From: Calditrichia bacterium
Lineage (GTDB): Bacteria; Calditrichota; Calditrichia; RBG-13-44-9; J075
NCBI GenBank assembly: GCA_020635015.1
Contig: JACKAP010000016.1
Location: 62,001 to 126,000 of the forward strand
Length of the DNA stretch: 64,000 bases
Direction: 5' to 3'
The notes under the pieces were generated by a model, which was not told the DNA's origin, made no database searches, and saw only the letters and a list, made by a program, of their open reading frames with translations. The translations under genes and the position numbers were made by a program. This document shows, piece by piece, positions 53,963 through 61,344 of this stretch. How positions within the stretch are numbered: position 1 is the stretch's first letter; each line of letters opens with the position of its first letter.

Positions 53963-54693
53963 AAATCGTTCCGTCGAATATCAAACATACTTGCCACAGA
54001 GACACAGAGCTCACGGAGAACTGAAGACTGAAAACTGACCGCTGAAAACTAACTCAGTGATCTTTGTGTTGCTGGGACGGTAGTTAACAAGTTAATTATT
54101 AATCAATCCTAAGCTAAAAATCTAACCGGAAAATATTCCGCTTTCAATGGAAAAAGAAAATCGTGGATGGGTTGATGAGTGGATAAGTGGATGGAGAGAT
54201 GAGTGGGGGGAATGAAGCCGGTTTTTCGACCTTGACCAGAATGATGTGAAAATATTGAGAGTCTTTGGATAAAAAAACACTCATTATAAATGAGTCAATT
54301 ATATCAAGCAAAATTAAGATATTATCGACACAATCGATGACCACTTATAAAATTTGAAAATAAATTTGTGACATTTGGACGCTGCAATTATATTCTCAGC
54401 CCTTAATGTGGGCTTCATTAGCTCAGGAAGGTTGTTATGTTAAAGCAAACCGTTGTTACTCAATTGAACTCCTTTCGAAGCGCCGGACTGTTCCCTTACG
54501 GCCGGAGAACCTGCCATTTTTTTGGCTGCATGTGATCTGTGCAGCAGTTTATACTTTCCCACTTTCGTTAATTATTATACATGAATCCTATGACGCGAAA
54601 GGAAGTATAATGCATTGAATTTTGGCGGTGTGATGTCTTAAGAAATCAAGTTGAACCAAATGATGGAGAGACCTCGTGGAGAGGGATTATCAT
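53963..54693. other. Longest noncoding gap, with GCCACAGAG and 8-nt arrays
   Basis: No convincing gene is seen. Bases 53993-54070 hold a GCCACAGAG-family arm, AAACTGA 7-nt units, and a degenerate right arm. Bases 54163-54207 hold a GATGAGTG-type 8-nt array. The rest is AT-rich and should contain the promoters of hpnC and of the gene at 54694. An open frame of 70 codons at 54406-54618 has no coding features. Confidence 0.55.
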
Positions 54694-55452
54694 ATGAGAG
54701 GAAACGTTCTGGGGAAATTTTTATTTGTTTTTGCCGTGTTGTTGATGAGCAGCGCAGCGGTGTTCTGGGCGGTTACATCGTTTTATAAAATCCAGTCGTC
54801 TTACCAGGCCGCCGCCGATACCGTGAGTGAAATCGGTATTTATGCCCAGGGTATTTCCGGCATCGTCAACAAACTCCCCAATAGTGAGAATGATGCGGCT
54901 TATCAGGCCGATATAAAAAAGATCCGTTCGTTGTTGCGCAGTATGGAATTGAATCATGCCAGCATGCTGCGCGGCAATCCGGCGATGCTGGCGGAAGAGC
55001 CGTTTGCCGCGGAACTGATCGCTATCTATCGCGCAGCGCCGTTGGATGCTGCGACCCAGGTGCAGGCCTATATCAACAATGTGCATCTGCTGCTGAAAAC
55101 ACCGCCTGCCGGTGTGAATCAGGAAAATGTGTTCTGGGCTTACCTGAAGTCCCCGGTCAAGCGCGGTTTTATCGAGATGATCAGTCAGACCATCCGGAAC
55201 TATCGAACCGTCAATGAGAGCCGCACCTCCGATGTTATTGCGATTGCGGTGGGGATGTTTATGGCGATCATCGTGCTGGCGCTGGGAGGATACCTGCTCT
55301 ACCTCCGTCTGCAGCCCGGTGAATACAAAGCATATGCCGGGAGTGCTGCCGGCAGTAACGTCGCCTCGGTGTTGCGGGAATTCCGGATGATCCCGGAAAA
55401 AACCGAGAAGCGTATCGAGATGATCGGTAAGAAAAGGATTCCGGTGCAGTAG
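54694..55452 (+). CDS. Two-TM membrane protein with extracytoplasmic helical domain
   Basis: The ATG at 54694 (GAGAGGG upstream) gives 252 residues; a GTG at 54676 is an alternative start. A first TM helix (GKFLFVFAVLLMSSAAVFWA) is followed by about 165 residues of helical extracytoplasmic sequence. A second TM helix (VIAIAVGMFMAIIVLALGG) and a basic tail of 45 residues complete it. The topology resembles the input half of a chemoreceptor or histidine kinase, but no HAMP, kinase or methyl-accepting domain follows. It may pair with a separate output protein. No family is assigned. Confidence 0.6.
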   Translation: MRGNVLGKFLFVFAVLLMSSAAVFWAVTSFYKIQSSYQAAADTVSEIGIYAQGISGIVNKLPNSENDAAYQADIKKIRSLLRSMELNHASMLRGNPAMLAEEPFAAELIAIYRAAPLDAATQVQAYINNVHLLLKTPPAGVNQENVFWAYLKSPVKRGFIEMISQTIRNYRTVNESRTSDVIAIAVGMFMAIIVLALGGYLLYLRLQPGEYKAYAGSAAGSNVASVLREFRMIPEKTEKRIEMIGKKRIPVQ

Positions 55453-55479
55453 GGGCAAGTCGCGACTTGCCCCTGCAAA

Positions 55480-56523
55480 TCACCCCAGCTTCCCCAATCG
55501 TTTTGCCAGCATGTCCTCGATGCGCTGTGCGCTGATTTTTTCCACGCAATTGCCGTTGGGACAGCGCGCCGGGCGGCAATGGTCGCAGGGGGGCACGTCT
55601 GGGGTCAACACCCATGCAAGCTGGTCATAAGGCCCCCAACGCCGGGGGGAGCATGGGTCGGAGGGGCAGTAGAACGCCAGCACCGGGATGCCGAAGGCGT
55701 TGGCGATGTGGAGCGGTCCGGTGCTGGTGGCGATGAAGAGCGCCGCCCCGGCAGTCACCGCCATCAACTCGCTCATGTTCAATTGGCCGGCCGAATGCCG
55801 CACCCGTGATGCATCCAGCGGCGCGGCGATGTGCTCAATCAGTTGCCGTTCCTCTGCCGAGCCAGTGAACAGGATTTGACGATTACTATTTTCCAGTACA
55901 AAGCGCGCGATATCCCGATATTGCTGCACCGATAAATTCGGCGCCGATCCCCCGTTCCCGGGATGGATAATCACATATCCCGATTTAAGACCGGTTTCCC
56001 GCGTATATTTTTCCCGCCAGTGTTGCAACTCCCCATTTAATTCGAATTCAAACCGCACCGCTTCCTTTTCCGGATCGAGAAAAGGGGTTAAAAAGGTCAG
56101 GTTATGGGTTAGCTCGTGCTTGTCGCCGTGCTTGCGGTGTTCGTAGAAGCGCTGGTTTAACAAGAAAGAATACCAGCGGTAGCCGTTGCCGACGCGCAGG
56201 GGAATGCCGGCCAGACGGATCGCCGCCGCCAGTGCCGGGCGGGGATAGAACAGGATGGCGGCGTCAAAGCGCTGCTCGCGCAGTTGGGCAACCAGCCGGC
56301 GGTGCCCACCCAGGCCGCGATGGACACCCTGGGGATCATACGTCAGGATCCGGTCGATATGACGATGCTGCTGTAGCAGCGGCTTGGTATAAGGGCGGGC
56401 CAGGAAGCTGATGTGGATATCCGGGTAGCATGACTTCAGCATCGTTGCGGTGGGTGTGGTCAGCACCACATCGCCGATACGGTCGGTGCGGATCAACAGT
56501 ATCCGCTCTAATTGTTTCCCCAT
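55480..56523 (-). CDS. ADP-heptose:LPS heptosyltransferase-like GT9
   Basis: This 347-residue GT-B fold glycosyltransferase belongs to family 9. The N-terminus ILLIRTDRIGDVVLTTP is the acceptor-side signature. The nucleotide-sugar side shows HPGNGGSAPNLSV, FTGSAEERQLIEHIA and FIATSTGPLHIANAFGIP. The enzyme adds heptose or a similar sugar to the lipopolysaccharide inner core on the cytoplasmic side. The DHCRPARCPNGNCVEKIS tail is typical of bacterial GT9 proteins. Neighbouring glycosyltransferases support an LPS cluster. Confidence 0.88.
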   Translation of the reverse strand: MGKQLERILLIRTDRIGDVVLTTPTATMLKSCYPDIHISFLARPYTKPLLQQHRHIDRILTYDPQGVHRGLGGHRRLVAQLREQRFDAAILFYPRPALAAAIRLAGIPLRVGNGYRWYSFLLNQRFYEHRKHGDKHELTHNLTFLTPFLDPEKEAVRFEFELNGELQHWREKYTRETGLKSGYVIIHPGNGGSAPNLSVQQYRDIARFVLENSNRQILFTGSAEERQLIEHIAAPLDASRVRHSAGQLNMSELMAVTAGAALFIATSTGPLHIANAFGIPVLAFYCPSDPCSPRRWGPYDQLAWVLTPDVPPCDHCRPARCPNGNCVEKISAQRIEDMLAKRLGKLG

Positions 56524-56611
56524 TTCGCTTCCCGGTTCAATTTCAAAATCCCGGAAATCTAAGCGCTAATCTGCTGCCCGACAACCGAAAAGTTTCTTGC
56601 GTTCTTTTTTC

Positions 56612-56810
56612 GCCACGAATTTACGCGAATGTTAACGAATAAAAACTTGTTTGCCACAGAGCCACAGAGTTCCTGGCGCGGCCTGCGGCCGCAACAAATG
56701 GTAAATGCTTAATGCTCAGCGGTAAATGCTCATTGTAAGACTTCCTCTCGATTTGGGTTCTCTCCACGGTTGAGCATTTACCATTGAGCATCTACCATTG
56801 AGCATTTACA
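56612..56810. repeat. Cluster of four different repeats upstream of GT2
   Basis: Bases 56612-56640 are a GCCACGAAT repeat near-identical to 48063-48091 (minus). Bases 56652-56670 are of the GCCACAGAG type. Bases 56677-56691 are the mini-hairpin GCGGCC-TGC-GGCCGC. Arms 56696-56732 and 56769-56810 form an inverted array of GGTAAAT/GCTCAGC-like 7-nt units (GAGCATT and TACCATT on the right). Confidence 0.75.
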
Positions 56811-56877
56811 TTCAGCTTGTCACGGTCGGCTTCCGGCGCTATATTCCGCTGCAATGTTAGATGGGAGCCAGACCTGC

Positions 56878-57642
56878 ATGCCCAAAATTTCCGCTGTGAT
56901 TATTGCCCGCAATGAAGAGAATCATATCGAACGCTGCATTAAATCCCTGCAGGGGGTGGCGGATGAGATTCTGGTGGTGGATACCGGCAGTGTTGACCGC
57001 ACCATCGGGTTGGCAATGTCGCTGGGAGCGGAAGTGCTGGCGATCGAATGGCAGGGGTATGCCCGCTCGAAAAATATCGGCAACGAACGGGCCAGCTACG
57101 ATCATATCCTTTCCCTCGATGCCGATGAGGCGCTCTCACCTGAGTTAAGGGAAGCAATCCTGGCAGAAAAACCCCGCCTGGGCGGTCTCTACCGCTTCAA
57201 TCGCCTGACCAATTATTGCGGGCAGTGGATCCGTCACTGCGGCTGGTATCCCGATCCCAAGCTGCGCCTGTTCGACCGCCGGATCGCCCGCTGGGAGGGG
57301 GAGTTTGTGCACGAATCGCTGCAGTACGAGCGCGGCCTGGAGGTGAAGCAGTTGCCGGGCGATCTGTTGCATTATTCTTTCGAGTCGCTCAACGACCACC
57401 TGCGCCGGGTCAATCATTATTCCGATCTCGCCGCGCGGGAGATTCTCGAGCAGGGCCGGCACATTTCAGCGGGCAAGCTCTGGCTCAGCCCCCCGCTGAA
57501 ATTCTTCAAGAGCTATATCCTGAAGCAGGGCTGGCGCGACGGTTTCTACGGCCTGTGCATCAGCGCTATCTCGGCGTTTGACGTGTTTATCCGGTATGCG
57601 AAAGTGCGGGAGGGAGTGATAGGGATGAAGGATGAAGGTTAA
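56878..57642 (+). CDS. Family 2 glycosyltransferase (WaaE/KdtX-like)
   Basis: The ATG at 56878 (GGGAG 10 nt upstream) gives 254 residues. The GT-A fold is evident: ISAVIIARNEENHIERCIKS, VADEILVVDTGSVDRT and SLDADEALSPELRE with the metal-binding DAD. The WYPDPKLRLFDRR and FVHESL segments are typical of the KdtX/WaaE group that glycosylates the LPS inner core. The last residues (MKDEG and stop) lie in a GGATGAA array. Confidence 0.88.
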   Translation: MPKISAVIIARNEENHIERCIKSLQGVADEILVVDTGSVDRTIGLAMSLGAEVLAIEWQGYARSKNIGNERASYDHILSLDADEALSPELREAILAEKPRLGGLYRFNRLTNYCGQWIRHCGWYPDPKLRLFDRRIARWEGEFVHESLQYERGLEVKQLPGDLLHYSFESLNDHLRRVNHYSDLAAREILEQGRHISAGKLWLSPPLKFFKSYILKQGWRDGFYGLCISAISAFDVFIRYAKVREGVIGMKDEG

Positions 57643-57765
57643 AGGATGAAGGTTAAAGGATGAAGGAGTAAGTTTTTTATTCTCGTGTTGACTATTTTCA
57701 TTCCTATCATGTTGTTTCTTATCCTTTATCCTTCATCCTTTAACCTTTATCCTTTATCCCTACCT
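57619..57765. repeat. GGATGAA/GGTTAAA inverted array overlapping two gene ends
   Basis: The left arm 57619-57672 and right arm 57718-57765 are complementary GGATAAA-family arrays. They supply the stop codon and last residues of both convergent glycosyltransferase genes. Confidence 0.85.
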
Positions 57766-58913
57766 TTTCTCACGATTTCCTCCGCCCGCCGGTAGGCCAC
57801 CAGCGTCTGTTCCACCAGTGCCGGGTAGCTGAAGCGCGCCTCGGCGTCGCGCCGGGCGGTTTGTCCCATTTTTTTGCGTAATTCGGCATTGTTGACCAGT
57901 GTGGTGATATGCCGTGCCATTGCCTGATGATCTCCCGCCCCACCCACAAATCCGCTGCGACCGTGTTCGACGATTTCCGGCAGCACATTGATGTCGGTGC
58001 TGACGACCGGGATGCCCAGTGCCATGTATTCCACCGCAATCCGGCAGATCACCTCCGAGCCGTTGGAGGAAACCACCCCCACATCCAGTGCGCCGATCAA
58101 TTCCCGGTGGTCGAGGCCGTCGTCGCGGTCGAGGAAGATTACTCGTTCCAGGATACCCAGCTCCCCAGCCAGCACCTGCAGTTCCTCCCGGGTTACATTG
58201 CAATCCTCGCCGCTGATGAGAAAGCGCGCCCGGGGCGCTTTTTCCAATGCCTGCGCCGCAGCATGCAGGAAGCTGGCGTGATCCTTCACCGGGTCGAGCC
58301 GGGCGATCACCCCTACCAGCACTTCTTCGGGCTTGATGCCCAACTTCAGGCGCAGGGGGGACGGTTCCTGCAGGGGGCGGTAAAAATCCGTGTTCAGCGC
58401 GCTATAGATGACGGCGCTGCGCCCTTCGAAAATCGGCCACACCGCCTGGTAGCGCTCGTAGCTGGCTTTGCAGCTGAAGATGTAGAAATCGGTGCCCCTG
58501 TCGTGGAGCAGCCGGTTGAGGCGATGATCGCGCGGCGAACGCACATCGCTGACGGTGCGTACCAGCGGCAGGGGAGTGGAGGAGAATTGCCGGAGCAGCG
58601 CGCCGAAGGAATGATCTTCCGGGCGGTGTGCATTGATCAGGGTGATCCGCGCTTCCCGTACGTAACGCCGCAGCGCACGCAGGTTGCGCAGGGCCAGCTG
58701 CGGCTTGAGCGATTCAAGGTTGATCTCGGTAAAGGTGGGCAGCGAAAAAACCTCACGGGCCTTGCGCAGTGGCGGGCTGTCGATCCTGCCTCCGGCGATG
58801 CTGGGAATCCCCGCCCGGTTGAGCGCATCGCACAGGCTGATACCGTAATAGGCGCTGGCGTTCCACCAGCGCACCGAGACCAACTGCAGGGTTTTCAACT
58901 CCGACGCCGTCAT
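57747..58913 (-). CDS. Family 4 glycosyltransferase
   Basis: The ATG at 58913 overlaps the stop of the upstream gene in ATGA and gives 388 residues. The GT-B fold of GT4 is seen in LVGVIARLDPVKDHASFLHA and the C-terminal EVICRIAVEYMALGIPVVST with the donor-binding Glu. LPEIVEHGRSGFV follows. It probably adds a sugar during LPS or polysaccharide assembly; the specificity is unknown. The final RDKG and stop come from the repeat array. Confidence 0.87.
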   Translation of the reverse strand: MTASELKTLQLVSVRWWNASAYYGISLCDALNRAGIPSIAGGRIDSPPLRKAREVFSLPTFTEINLESLKPQLALRNLRALRRYVREARITLINAHRPEDHSFGALLRQFSSTPLPLVRTVSDVRSPRDHRLNRLLHDRGTDFYIFSCKASYERYQAVWPIFEGRSAVIYSALNTDFYRPLQEPSPLRLKLGIKPEEVLVGVIARLDPVKDHASFLHAAAQALEKAPRARFLISGEDCNVTREELQVLAGELGILERVIFLDRDDGLDHRELIGALDVGVVSSNGSEVICRIAVEYMALGIPVVSTDINVLPEIVEHGRSGFVGGAGDHQAMARHITTLVNNAELRKKMGQTARRDAEARFSYPALVEQTLVAYRRAEEIVRKGRDKG

Positions 58914-59467
58914 TTGCTGTTCCTCAAATGTTCCTGCAGCATATTGCAAAACAGCGCGCCCTGCTCAATCGCGTCGTCGAGCGCCAGATGGGCGTGGGGA
59001 AGATCGTCGAACCAGCGTCGGGGCATGGCCCGCTTGGTCGAGCGGCGGTATTCCTGCTTTAGCATCGCCATGGCGAAAGTCTTGATGTCGAGCGCCGAGT
59101 GGGAGAAGGGGCTTTCCCCGGTAAACCGGATCAGATACCAGTAGACGAACATGAAATCGAATCCTGCCGGATAGGCCACAAACACCGGCCGTCCGGGCAG
59201 CGATTTGAGCCAGTTAAGATAATTCTGCATGGCGGTCTCCGGTGACTGTAGATTCTCCCGGCAGGCCGCCCAGGCTTCCGGTTGGCTCTCCCACCAGGCT
59301 TGCGTTTTGGGATGGGGCGCCGCGCCGGGCAGGGCTTCCAGGTTGGCGGAAAAGGTGCCAATCAGGGTCTTGTCCGCCTGATAAGCCGCCGAGCCGAAAC
59401 TGAGCATCGAATGCGGCCCCGGTATCGGCCCATCAGTCTCCACGTCAGTGCTGATGTATAGTTCCAT
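58910..59467 (-). CDS. DEDDh 3'-5' exonuclease-like protein
   Basis: This 185-residue protein of the DnaQ/RNase T superfamily has all exonuclease motifs: STDVETDG (D8, E10), AGFDFMFVYW (D104) and HLALDDAIEQG (H160, D165). It has no polymerase or helicase fusion and could act on RNA or DNA ends. It is translationally coupled to the GT4 gene downstream, an odd partner, so the operon link may not be functional. Confidence 0.82.
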   Translation of the reverse strand: MELYISTDVETDGPIPGPHSMLSFGSAAYQADKTLIGTFSANLEALPGAAPHPKTQAWWESQPEAWAACRENLQSPETAMQNYLNWLKSLPGRPVFVAYPAGFDFMFVYWYLIRFTGESPFSHSALDIKTFAMAMLKQEYRRSTKRAMPRRWFDDLPHAHLALDDAIEQGALFCNMLQEHLRNSK

Positions 59468-59495
59468 GGCGCTCCAGCAGGTAGTTTAATCTTGA

Positions 59496-59641
59496 GTTAA
59501 TGGGTGAATGGGTGAATGGGTTAATGGGGGGCACGGAGGTGTTGCATATTCTCTCCTGAATCGCCTAAATTCCGCACTCCGCACTCCGCACTCCGCACTC
59601 CGCACTCCGCACTCCGCACTCCGCACTCCGCATTCCGCACT
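59496..59641. repeat. GGGTGAAT array and single-arm TCCGCAC array
   Basis: Bases 59496-59530 hold three to four 8-nt GGGTGAAT units. Bases 59570-59641 hold ten consecutive 7-nt TCCGCAC units, the most regular array of the window, with no complementary arm nearby. It ends five bases before the SGNH gene's stop codon. Confidence 0.85.
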
Positions 59642-59646
59642 CTACA

Positions 59647-60369
59647 TCACCGCATCTCCCGCAACACCGGCCCCAACACCTCCCACACATGCTCCGCCAC
59701 AATCCGGTGCCCTTCCGCCGTGGGGTGAATGCCGTCGGGAAGATTTAATTCCGGGATGCCCGCAACATCCTTCAGCAGGAAAGGGATCAACGCTGCATCA
59801 TTCGTTTGGGCAAGTTTCCGGTATAAATCGCGGAATTGCCGGGTATACGCTTCTCCCATGTTGGGCGGTGCCTCCATGCCGGCGAGAACGGTCTTCACCC
59901 CGGGATTTTTCTCCCGGGTGCGCTCAATGATCTGCTGCAGGTTCTGCCGGGTCAGTTCCGGGGGAATACCGCGCAGGCCATCATTTCCCCCTAATGCGAG
60001 CACCAGCACCGCAATTTTACGGCGCATCAGCCAATTGAGCCGGCGCAATCCGCCGGAGGAGGTCTCCCCGCTTAGCCCGGCATTGACCGCTTCGAACGCC
60101 CAGCCCAGGGAGTCGATCTTCTGCTGGATCAGGGCGGGAAAGGCCTGCTCCGGATCCAGTCCGTAACCGGCAGTGAGACTGTTCCCCAAAAAAAGTATCG
60201 CTTTTCTTTCCTCTGTCGTCTTCGTACTATCTTGCCTCCCGGAAGCGTTGTGTTTTTGCGCTTCGGAAAGCGGTTGCGCTATTACCGGTAACAACATGAC
60301 CGCTAACGTAAAAAATAGGATGAAGGTGAATTTCCCCGGGCTCGAATATCGCTTAATATTGCTGTTCAT
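59647..60369 (-). CDS. tesA: TesA-like SGNH hydrolase / arylesterase
   Basis: This 240-residue protein has a signal peptide (FILFFTLAVMLLPVIAQ). SGNH blocks are FLGNSLTAGYGL (Ser64; Asn replaces the usual Asp of GDSL), AGLSGETSSGG, LALGGNDGLRG (Asn129) and LPDGIHPTAEGH (Asp211, His214). The periplasmic thioesterase I/lysophospholipase/arylesterase family fits. It is divergent from an ABC ATPase and permease of the YbbA-YbbP type, the same neighbourhood as tesA in E. coli. Confidence 0.88.
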   Translation of the reverse strand: MNSNIKRYSSPGKFTFILFFTLAVMLLPVIAQPLSEAQKHNASGRQDSTKTTEERKAILFLGNSLTAGYGLDPEQAFPALIQQKIDSLGWAFEAVNAGLSGETSSGGLRRLNWLMRRKIAVLVLALGGNDGLRGIPPELTRQNLQQIIERTREKNPGVKTVLAGMEAPPNMGEAYTRQFRDLYRKLAQTNDAALIPFLLKDVAGIPELNLPDGIHPTAEGHRIVAEHVWEVLGPVLREMR

Positions 60370-60488
60370 TGTCTATTCCGTGTCTTTACAGGATGAAACT
60401 TAATTCTCTTTGCGGCGTCAAATTTTTCTCCCTGCGATCAAATACCGGGGAGTTATTGTTCAACCGTAGCAAAAAATAAGCAAAGTTT

Positions 60489-61190
60489 ATGGATATCGCC
60501 AGTGTTTTGAAGGTAGAAAATCTGACCAAGCGCTACCGCAGCGGCGAGCGGGATTTGACGGTGCTGGATCATGTCTCGTTCGAAGTTGAAACCGGCACCA
60601 CCTGCGCCATCGTCGGTCCCTCCGGCAGCGGCAAGACCACCCTGTTGGGATTGTGTGCCGGTCTCGACCGCAGCAGCGAGGGAGCGGTGTTCCTCAATGG
60701 AGTCAATTTGAATGAGTTAGATGAGGATGCCCGTTCCCGGGTGCGGAATCAGTATGTCGGCTTCGTGTTCCAGAATTTCCAGTTAATCCCGACTCTCACC
60801 GCCCTGGAAAATGTGATGGTGCCCCTGGAGCTGCGCGGAGAACGCGGGGTGCAGCCCCGGGCGGAAGAACTGCTGAAGCGGGTGGGGTTGGGCGACCGCA
60901 TGGATCACTACCCGGTACAGCTTTCCGGCGGCGAGCAGCAGCGGGTTTCCCTGGCCCGGGCGTTTATCAATCGCCCCAAAATCCTTTTCGCCGATGAACC
61001 CACCGGCAATCTCGACGCCGAAACCAGCGAGAAAATCACCGAATTGATCTTTGACCTCAACCGCGCCGCCGGCACCACGTTGGTGCTGGTCACCCACGAC
61101 CTCGACCTTGCCGGCTACACCGGGCGGATCATCCGTCTGAAAGGCGGGAAGGTGGTGGCGGATGAGCGGGTGGAGATGCTGGATGCTTGA
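60489..61190 (+). CDS. ybbA: ABC transporter ATP-binding protein (YbbA/LolD-like)
   Basis: The 233-residue ATPase has Walker A GPSGSGKT (43-50), Q-loop FVFQNFQLIP, signature LSGGEQQR (145-152), Walker B with ADEPT (168-172) and the H-loop VTHD. It belongs to the MacB/LolD/YbbA group that works with FtsX-like permeases in mechanotransmission or lipid/lipoprotein handling instead of classical transport. The permease follows across a repeat-filled 154-nt gap. Confidence 0.9.
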   Translation: MDIASVLKVENLTKRYRSGERDLTVLDHVSFEVETGTTCAIVGPSGSGKTTLLGLCAGLDRSSEGAVFLNGVNLNELDEDARSRVRNQYVGFVFQNFQLIPTLTALENVMVPLELRGERGVQPRAEELLKRVGLGDRMDHYPVQLSGGEQQRVSLARAFINRPKILFADEPTGNLDAETSEKITELIFDLNRAAGTTLVLVTHDLDLAGYTGRIIRLKGGKVVADERVEMLDA

Positions 61191-61340
61191 TGTTTGCTCG
61201 CTAACGCTCGCGATATTTGTTCGCTTCGCTCACGATATTTGCCTTCGGCGTCATTGGCGCTGCGCGCGTCATTGGGCCTTCGGCCGTCACTAGCCTATGG
61301 CGTCACCCAACAACCGACAACCGACAACTGACAACTGAAA
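61191..61340. repeat. 22-nt units, covarying mini-hairpins and ACCGACA array inside operon
   Basis: Units of the CGATGTTTG type start at the ybbA stop codon. They pass into TCATTG/TCACTA-headed units with mini-hairpins GCC-TTC-GGC, GGCC-TTC-GGCC and GCC-TAT-GGC (61241-61292). A 7-nt ACCGACA/ACTGACA array (61307-61340) ends 4 nt before the permease start codon; no ribosome site is visible. Confidence 0.75.
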
Positions 61341-61344
61341 TCTA

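Noticed and set aside
54406..54618. Open frame of 70 codons
   Set aside because: No ribosome site, no recognisable motif, poor match to the codon use of neighbouring genes.
59570..59641. Possible origin iterons or telomere-like array
   Set aside because: No replication initiator gene, DnaA boxes or AT-rich unwinding region nearby; it is one of many heptameric arrays in the window.
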